From NCBI RefSeq assembly GCF_040954645.1, contig NC_092803.1, positions 121,229,961 to 121,293,960 on the forward strand: DNA of 64,000 nucleotides, in the 5' to 3' direction. Shown here piece after piece: positions 23,326 to 64,000 of the stretch. Origin of the DNA: Diabrotica undecimpunctata. Its lineage: Eukaryota; Arthropoda; Insecta; Coleoptera; Chrysomelidae. The translations under genes and the position numbers were made by a program. The notes under the pieces were generated by a model, which was not told where the DNA came from, ran no database searches, and saw nothing but the letters and a program-made list of their open reading frames with translations. Each line of letters starts with the position of its first letter. Position 1 is the stretch's first letter.

Positions 23326-23679
23326 ACATTTTAAAAAAACTTAATAATCCCAATTCAGATTCAGTATATATAGGTTCGGTACAAGATTTTTTTTAAAACG
23401 AGAAATAAATCACTTTACAGTTAAACAATAGATGCGTTTATTTTTCAAGGCCCATCAGAATAATAATTAAAAAAAAAACATTTCAAATGTTCAAAATGCT
23501 CACGAAAGATTAATGTGTAAGTCTATTAATTTATTTACTAGTCTAAGAGTAAAAATGTAAAGTCGTTGTTGTGTTAAAATGTTTTTTTTTGTATTAAAAC
23601 AATGTAGTAAGAAATAAACGAGTACTATCTAGTAGGTAACTATTGTCAAACCAATTCATAATAATAAGTTGTAGAATAA

Positions 23680-24130
23680 AAATGGTTCGTGTAAGTGAAA
23701 AAGATAGTATTGAAATATTAACTATGATCGGTGATCGGTTATGGTGATCTTGTAAGAACAGTATCCAAAAAAGTTAGATGTTTAAATGAAAATTGTCCAA
23801 AAATTGGCCAGTTACCACAAAATTTTTAGTTTCAACAAGCTGGAACGCTTCCCCATTATTATCGACGGGTTAGAAATTTTTTGAATGCGCATTTTCCAAA
23901 TCGACAGATTGGACGTAGAGGATTCATAGAGTAAACCTTCTCGTTCTCCGGACCTTAATCCGTTAAATCTTTTTCTTTGGAGTTATCTAAAATCGAATTT
24001 GAAACACAGAATTATTGATGAATGTGAACCAATACGTGGAGAAGACTTGGAAAGAGTAAAGAGTTTAATAATAGGCTTGCAAATTGTCAGGGGGTTAAGG
24101 GAGAGCATTTTGAAAATTTGAAGTGATTTT
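23680..24130 (+). pseudogene. Mariner/IS630-like transposase remnant
   Basis: The plus strand has a start MVRVSEKDSIEILTMIG, then a large deletion, QQAGTLPHYYRRVRNFLNAH (family: QQDGAPPHY), FPNRQIGRRG, and SPDLNPLNLFLWSYLKSNL, the C-terminal catalytic block common in insect transposases of this type. The middle Asp of the triad is Ala and there are several stops. Confidence 0.75.
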
Positions 24131-25251
<1,121 letters not shown>

Positions 25252-25379
25252 AGTTTTGGTCATTCTATTTCGGAAGCACCTAACGGTGCAATACTAGCCT
25301 CCATATCCAATAGCATACAGACGAACAATTCCCCGTTAACCAAAAAACCAGCAACAAAATATGTTTCTCTTCCCTATTT

Positions 25380-25381
<2 letters not shown>

Positions 25382-25449
<68 letters not shown>
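25382..25449. repeat. (TA)n microsatellite, 68 bp
   Basis: Uninterrupted TA repeat, 135 bp from the previous array. Confidence 0.99.
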
Positions 25450-25451
<2 letters not shown>

Positions 25452-25855
25452 AATATTTCCGCCATACAAATCCACCCGTACAACTAATCATTCAATGATC
25501 CCCGTAGAAGTTCATGATTGTCTCAAACCTTGGAATTTGGTGACATATGGCCCTTAAAAAATTTTCGGTATAGTGTCACGTCGTTTGCATAGATTGCAAT
25601 AAATCAGTGCTTTGTTTGTCTTCAGTGGAGAACCATCTCTGCCCGGTTAAAAAATTTTAAATCTTCTTATCTACGAATATGAACATTATTTTCTGCAGAG
25701 TTTGTGTTTTTTGTTTTTTTTTTAAGTTAGTTTTAAATAATGAGTAAAGTTCACAGTACGTTATATAATAACATCGATAATATACTACATATTGAGTTGT
25801 AAGTTTTAACATCTGTATTTCTTATGAACTCTGTCATCTATTGTATTTTAGAGAA

Positions 25856-25886
25856 CTGATGAAGCTTTAGAAATATAAAGCGAAAC
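25856..25886 (+). other. Hammerhead-like core motif (CTGATGA-stem-GAAAC)
   Basis: CTGATGA, one extra A, GCTTT, an 8-base loop, AAAGC, GAAAC. The 5-bp stem is perfect. The arrangement, with one extra base after CTGATGA, is the same as at 18047 and 37106. Confidence 0.55.
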
Positions 25887-25981
25887 GTCTTCGATAAACT
25901 TATGAAGTAGTTGACTTCTTTTTTTATTTGCCAACTTGAATGACCGATTAAACCTCTGAATTCACTAGTTGAATACTTTAG

Positions 25982-25983
<2 letters not shown>

Positions 25984-26034
<51 letters not shown>
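25984..26034. repeat. (TA)n microsatellite, 51 bp
   Basis: TA repeat followed by imperfect AT-rich units. Confidence 0.98.
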
Positions 26035-26038
<4 letters not shown>

Positions 26039-26277
26039 TATATGTAAATATATATAATAAATAAAGGTAAATGGTATCGGCATAGCTCTCAACAAAGGAA
26101 AAAAAATAATAAAATATGTGTATAAGATGAAAGGATATAATATATCTCCTGTAGTGATCCTTTTCCAAGTTAATCCTAGTCAGAAATACGTATATATGGT
26201 TGCCTTCCATCATACACATATTTTATATACCGATACCGTTTACCTTTATTTTACTATCATTTCTCATTAACCTTTTT

Positions 26278-26630
<353 letters not shown>

Positions 26631-27080
26631 TTAATTATGAAATTGTTTAACAAATACGATTCCAGCAGATTAGCTGTTATTCAGTTTTCACCTTTTGTAG
26701 TTTTTTACCAGGTGACTCTAATAATATTGTTAACTCGGAGGAATGTAAGAATAATATTACGTTCAGTAATGAAATAAATAAAAACAATAAAAAGAAACGA
26801 TTTTAGCGAGAAATTAAATATATCGCTAGATAAAGTATACAGTCTTAGCTACTATTTTGTACCTACCAAGACTAATACTGAAAAAAAAAGATAGAAATCA
26901 GAAAAAGACTCTCAACCGTTTATGATCAAATGAACGAATTTTAATAACAGACTAAATACAGTGATAATCCCCGTTAAGGTTAACAAAAAGTCAAATAGCC
27001 TATTTAAAAACTAACAATAATTACTAAGGAACTTATATCTAAACGTTTCATGTTTAATTAAAAATCAACTTCTATTCTTC
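26631..27080 (-). other. Probable ZMYND11 3' UTR and downstream DNA
   Basis: AT-rich sequence directly 3' of the ZMYND11 stop. It contains no canonical minus-strand AATAAA but has ATTAAA at 27058-27053 and 26945-26940. Confidence 0.5.
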
Positions 27081-59153
<32,073 letters not shown>

Positions 59154-59383
59154 CTAAAATAAAAATTATTATATAGTAAGAAATTTTTTTATTTACTAAT
59201 AAAATATTTTCACGATGGAACTTGATATGGAACACGAGGTCGAGAGTTTGGTAATTAATCATATAAACAACGTAAATAATCAAATAGGTTGTTTATATTG
59301 TAGTGCACAATTATTTAGAAAAATATGATTTTATAGATGCCGACGATTAGACTGCCGGCAATACTTTCATTTTAAACCAAGGT

Positions 59384-59634
59384 TGGTACCAAGCATAGAC
59401 GTATATATTAACATAGACCGAGCAGTCTGTAAAACTGAGTGACGACAATATCTTTGTTGTCGTTGTTCGTTGTGTCTTTATCTTACATTAAGTAAGTATA
59501 GCAGCGTCTCTTTTTGGTCGGGAAAGAGGGAGTGAGGAGTTTCAATGCGCTAGAGAGAGAACAACAAAATCGAACAACCGCCAAAAGATGTCGTCACTGC
59601 TCATTGCTGGCATATATACGTCTATAGTACCAAC
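59384..59634. mobile_element. MITE with ATAGACGTATATAT ends
   Basis: ATAGACGTATATAT at 59395-59408 is inverted at 59612-59625, with a further inner inverted pair GTGACGACA. The outer TTGGTA also extends the ends. About 250 bp, no ORF, moderately GC-rich. Confidence 0.7.
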
Positions 59635-61010
59635 TACCAACACGTTGACATATTGCTGGCGAGACTAGTGTCATTACTGATGCGATATTATGCATGAATT
59701 GCGTCATAACGTCAAAATAAACATATTTTCAACTGAAATTGTGGTTAATTACCATTAAAGATAATAAATCATATTAAAATGCCACAAGAAAATAGTTTGC
59801 GAACAATATCAAGAAACCGGTATGCGCCCACCCTTATTAATTTATTTTTAAAAGAACAAGGTAGGTACAGTGTTAGCAACCTTGGAGACTGAGATTATTA
59901 TACCCGAGTTTTTACTGGTACACAAGTAATATAAACACAGAATATCAAGTATATAGGTCACAATCGAGGTTAGGTTATTTTACTGGAAGTTGGGAGTGTT
60001 CAATAGTTTAAAAATGTTTACATGGAACAATTGAAGTAATTGATGAGTTGTACGCTAATAGCGCTATATTGAAATGTACTCTATTGCATCAACAATCATC
60101 ATTTCGGCGCCAAATAAAAATAATTTGAAATTAATTAAGAAAAATTTGTTTTTGGGTCTTAAAATATGGTTTGTGAAAATTATAGTAAGGATTATTGTAA
60201 AGGCATGATAGTTCATAGTAAATAGGAATGTAGTTATAGTATAACTACTATAATTATTATAGTTTGGCTGCTAACACTATGTAGGTATCGAAGATTTACT
60301 TTTCGATACAATATCAAATTCTGATTTTGATAGAATCATTTTTGGTATACGTACATAATATGTATATATAATTATTACATCAAAATACGTATGACGAACA
60401 AAGAAATATAAAATATCTAATATTTTCTTAGAACAAAATACTAAACATACTTTAGAAAACTTAAATGTATTTATTGATCTATTAGCAACAATTGTCAAGA
60501 TATTAAATAAATAATACTCCATCGGACGGGCCAAGTCTATCAGTGCTTAAGGTACTGAAAATTGGCAATAACTTTTTATTATATAGCGTTAGAATATTTA
60601 TATTCCATATACCTTCTGACTATTTAAAATAAAGTTAACAGTTACAGCCTCCATTGTGTGATTCCCCTAATAATGCATTATTTCCTGTTCTTTGTTAATT
60701 TTCCGCAACTATTCATTTTTAATACGGTCTATTTATGGTATACGTAACATTCTAGCGTTCTTCCAATTCTTCCAGGCCACAATCCCCTTATTTGAGCTCA
60801 ATTTACTTCAATTGAATTCAACATTGAATCATCAGTATAATGACATATCTCCCACGATGCTCCTTAATTATTGTCATTAATTCTGCTTTGACCAAGTCCT
60901 CTGCAAATAAAATGCATTTTCTCCGCTTGACGAACATTGTTCTGAAGCTATTTTCCTGTGGCATCAATACAATTTAATATTTTGTATTGGGAATAAGTCA
61001 GAATTTTACT
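59635..61010. other. AT-rich DNA; dispersed repeat copy at 59700-59815
   Basis: 59700-59815 shares AAAATGCCACAAGAAAATAG and its flanks with 34140-34230. Otherwise no gene is recognised; I looked for a ZMYND11 PHD exon on the minus strand and found none. Confidence 0.5.
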
Positions 61011-61122
61011 TTGACGTTTTGATTTCCGCTTCGGAAATCGTTCTCAAAATAAAAAACATTAATAAATTAAACAAAAAAAAAATTGTTTAATTTATTGTTT
61101 TTTTTTTTTGAGAACAATTTCG
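61011..61122. repeat. Hairpin with TTGAGAACGATTTCC-type arms
   Basis: 61031-61075 (TTCGGAAATCGTTCTC ... AATTAAACAA) is inverted at 61082-61122 (TTGTTTAATTTATT ... GAGAACAATTTCGAA). The minus strand of the left arm carries the motif seen at 34093. Two copies of one repeat end appear to be joined head to head. Confidence 0.75.
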
Positions 61123-61719
61123 AATAGTCCAGTCGTCGGAGATTTGATCTCTAAAAATGAGACGAACAAAATGAATTTTGCTGAGAATGTCAATTTTGGG
61201 ACCCCAAAAAAAAGTATACCACTCCTACCCCACAATTCGACGGAAAAAATTCTATATCTTTTGATCAGACTGTTCTAGCGACAAAAATCAAAATGCGTTT
61301 TAAAGGTGAAGATTGGAGCTTTAGTATGCAATTTTTGTATTTTGCCTCAAATGAAGTCAGTTTTTATAAATCTGTTAAATAAATAAACGCGATTTTTGCA
61401 TATTTTTTATCCGTCGCTGTGGAATTTCCATTGTTGGAGCCTAATCTGCAAAGCCTATAACATGAAATTTCGATTTTAAGTTTTGGCAACAAATATGGAG
61501 CATTTGAAATATGCCTAAAAAACGCCGAATTTAACTTTCACATTACAAACGATCGCACGTCACGGGATGTGCTTCCAGAAGACGGCATTGACTGGAATTT
61601 GTAGCTTAAGTTGTGTTGTCTCGAAAAAACTACTTGTGCAATCGAAAAGAATCAGTTTTAAACATTTTAGATCTTCATTTTTAAGAAGGTGGCTTGTCCT
61701 ACTTTTTCGATTATTATAG
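61123..61719. other. Unassigned sequence
   Basis: Less AT-rich than its surroundings, no clear ORF or domain. It may be old retroelement UTR. Confidence 0.35.
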
Positions 61720-62410
61720 TAGAGACGGTTAAGACTTCATTATTGTTGTTCATAAAATTTTTTGATACTTTCATAGATTTTGTTTTTTTTCTTTAATTTA
61801 TCGTTGTTCCATAGATATTGCATGTGTTATTTAGATGTTGTATCATATTTTGCAAATCACTTAAAATTATCTGCAACTATAACTGTATCATTAGTATAGC
61901 GAATATGATTGATAACTGATCCACTTATTATGATTAAATATAGCTTGCTTATATGGAATTAGACTGCTTCACATTTTATGATGCTTGAGTTCGCTCAAAT
62001 ATAGCTTCCTGATATGGAATATAATCTTAAGTATATACATTAAACAATATGGGAGATAATACACAGCCCCGTTTAACTTCTCTTAGTATATTTACTTCTC
62101 TTGTTCCAGTTCCATTTCTGAATCCCAGTTGAGACTCACTTATTTCTAGATCTAGTTTTTTTGCAGATTCTGTTGTGTATAACTTTCAAAAAAGTTTTAA
62201 GTACATGATTCACTACGGCAATCGTTCTTGTTCTGAATATTCTTTAGCATTAATCTTATTTGGTATTAGAATAAACGTTGAGATCAACCACTGTTTAGGC
62301 ATTATGCGCATCAAATATAAGTCATTGTAAAGTTAGATTAATGTATCTGGTGATTTATCATCAATTAGCTTTATGAACTCTATACGTAGTTCGTCGGGAC
62401 GCCTACACTC
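61720..62410 (-). mobile_element. Decayed LINE reverse transcriptase
   Basis: The minus strand reads LFLKVIHNRICKK, SQLGFRNGTGTR (RT finger GFR), a GCVLSP-like motif B (TGLCIISHIV after decay) and NHIRYTNDTVIVADNFK, where motif C YADD has become YTND. 5'-truncated and full of stops. Confidence 0.7.
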
Positions 62411-62499
62411 TTACTTCCTTTATTACTTTGTTTTATTGCAATGTAAAATGGGTTTAACGAGCAGACAATAAACAAAATTTTAAACCAAAAACTTCATAA

Positions 62500-62840
62500 G
62501 AAAGCCCTAAAATTAGTCTTTCCACAAACAGAGAAAAAACCCAGTACTTTCTACTCGATTACATATACAGGCAAGATATCAACAAAAGTAGCAAAACATA
62601 TAAAAAAGAAAGGAATAACGCCAGCTTTCAGAACAAACAACAACAACAAATATATTAAGAACAAGAGCCAAAAAAAGCACTTACACAGAAGTGTATACAA
62701 ACTTACATGTGGAGAGTGCCCAAAAACTTATATCAGTCAAACGGGTAGATCCTCTAACAAAAGTATAGCAGAACACAAAACGGCTTTCAATAATAGAAAA
62801 ACAGATTCTACGTAAGTATTTGTCTTAAGTAATGACCAAC
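62500..62840 (+). mobile_element. Penelope-like element fragment, GIY-YIG endonuclease
   Basis: The plus strand has KKPSTFYSITYTGKISTKVA, KKKGITPAFRTNNNNKYIKN, then VYKLTCGECPKTYISQTGRS and SIAEHKTAFNNRKTDST. CxxCP followed by xYIxQTGR is the Cys-rich lead-in and GIY-YIG start of Penelope-like elements; the second Gly of YIG is Ser. Open for about 100 codons, then a stop. The RT is missing. Confidence 0.8.
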
Positions 62841-62918
62841 TTACGACAAACAGCTCTGCCCTTCTCAACTTATTCAGTTAAAGACTATAAAGTGTAAATG
62901 CATAAAAAAATAGCTAAT

Positions 62919-62950
62919 TTGAGAAAGACACTCTGCCGAAACAGCTGTAG
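62919..62950 (+). other. TTGAGAA...CCGAAAC motif 3' of the Penelope-like fragment
   Basis: TTTGAGAAAGACACTCTGCC followed by GAAACAGC lies about 85 bp after the GIY-YIG fragment. It shows the same order of parts as the motifs at 18047 and 34093 but with a weaker stem. Confidence 0.5.
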
Positions 62951-64000
62951 TGACAATAAATTATAATACATTTTATGGAATTGTTGACAAAAAAGTTTTC
63001 AGTGTTTTACTGTTAGATAAAATGAATTTTCATCAAGTAACGGTCGAATCCATCACTTATTTACAATGATGTCTATTTGATCTCTATTATATTATTATCC
63101 CTATCAGCAGGTGATGTTCAGGTATATAATCTTTATTTTGACAATCGGAATTTTTGCTTATATCGACGTTCAAAATGAATTTGGCGACACTAAGATTTAT
63201 GGCACATTCATCAAAAATAATATTTCGCCAACTGTCAAATTGAGTTTTCATCTAATATCTAATCAAATCACGACGGGCCTTATGCTGTTGATAGCGTAAA
63301 CATTAAGCGGTTTCTCTGATATAATTTTTCATTTCCATCTTGTAATTTTCAATTGTTAGTTCCATACATGTTTCCATGTTAACTTTTTTTGTTTTTTTAT
63401 AAAGTTTTCTTATGATTTCCGTTAAAAGTGACCTTATTTCTATGTATATACTGTATAAGTGAACATCTAATGGCCTAAAGTGTAATTAAATTATTAAATT
63501 TTAATACAGCGAATGCGATTAGCGGTCCTTTTCACCGATTCCAAAATTCAAGAGCTAATGCAGAGTAAATTTAATGCAGTGATTTGGTTACTTTGCAAAA
63601 TTCATTGGTTCTAAGTAGTTCATGAATTTATGGGAGGTCGTAAAATCTGTCACTATCCTAAACTATTTCATTTACATTCTGCGAGTCAACTGTTTCAAAG
63701 ATCAGATTTACTCCTTCTTCATCTCCTAGTTCCATGACCGTTATCGATCATTGACAGCAGCTCTAAATAATGATGTAGTCGATTTAGAGCCAGACAAAAT
63801 CTAATTGATAAGAAGTTAGACGTTATGTAAAATTTATTTGTAGTCAAAAAATGACTGGAATATTCTGGATATTTAAGAAATACTGAATATCATGCAATGT
63901 CTTAATCCATTCAGTCACAGCGTCCTCCTTCGCGGACAAAAACTTGTTAAGCATCGTATTGTCGAATAGTAGCATTTAACCTTCCGAACTAACATGTGTC
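62951..64000. other. AT-rich DNA, no gene recognised
   Basis: No recognised coding or repeat features to the window end. No ZMYND11 upstream exon is seen on the minus strand. Confidence 0.4.

Overview
This is AT-rich animal genomic DNA with spliced genes and no bacterial-type operons. The transposon mix (RTE-type LINEs, a CR1/Jockey-type LINE, Penelope-like fragments, Tigger, Tc1/mariner and hAT elements, long (TA)n arrays) and the two host genes suggest an insect with a repeat-swollen genome. A beetle or hemipteran is my guess, at low confidence; nothing in the window fixes the species.

Two conserved host genes lie tail to tail. On the plus strand, 4855-5928 carries the last two coding exons of a LZIC ortholog (ICAT/beta-catenin-interacting domain); its 5' exons are upstream of the window. 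On the minus strand, nine exons between 59153 and 27081 encode 474 residues plus stop of a ZMYND11 (BS69) ortholog, a reader of H3K36-methylated chromatin: bromodomain end, CxxC zinc motif, PWWP, linker, coiled coil and C-terminal MYND finger. All eight junctions keep phase, so the exon chain is well supported; the PHD-bearing 5' end is not visible.

Almost everything else is transposon debris in introns and in the 21-kb intergenic gap. By region: 0.5-3.9 kb, a nearly full-length RTE LINE with a probable target-site duplication (TSD); 4.5 kb, a 137-bp hairpin; 6.5-7.9 kb, a decayed Tigger; 8.8-10.6 kb, a CR1/Jockey-type LINE split by a nested RTE fragment; 11.5-16.1 kb, four RT fragments; 17.1-18.1 kb, a Penelope-like GIY-YIG fragment and a TGATGA/GAAA motif; 19.5-24.3 kb, RTE pieces, a Tc1 element with both ends, and mariner debris; 25.1-27.6 kb, (TA)n arrays and a MITE; 28.0-32.0 kb, RTE pieces and a Charlie-like hAT; 34.6-35.7 kb, a transposon inside a (TA)n array and a hAT MITE beside a ZMYND11 splice donor; 36-38.5 kb, RTE copies, one with a clean TSD; 39.8-43.6 kb, a large inverted repeat and a TIR element; 45.6-50 kb, LINE pieces; 51.3-56.3 kb, a hAT element carrying a nested Tigger; 57-64 kb, LINE, MITE and Penelope-like remains.

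No mobile-element ORF looks intact. The points most worth checking are the hAT MITE whose TSD supplies bases of a ZMYND11 splice donor, the repeated TGATGA-stem-GAAA motif (hammerhead-like) beside Penelope-like fragments, and an excess of perfect short-spacer palindromes.
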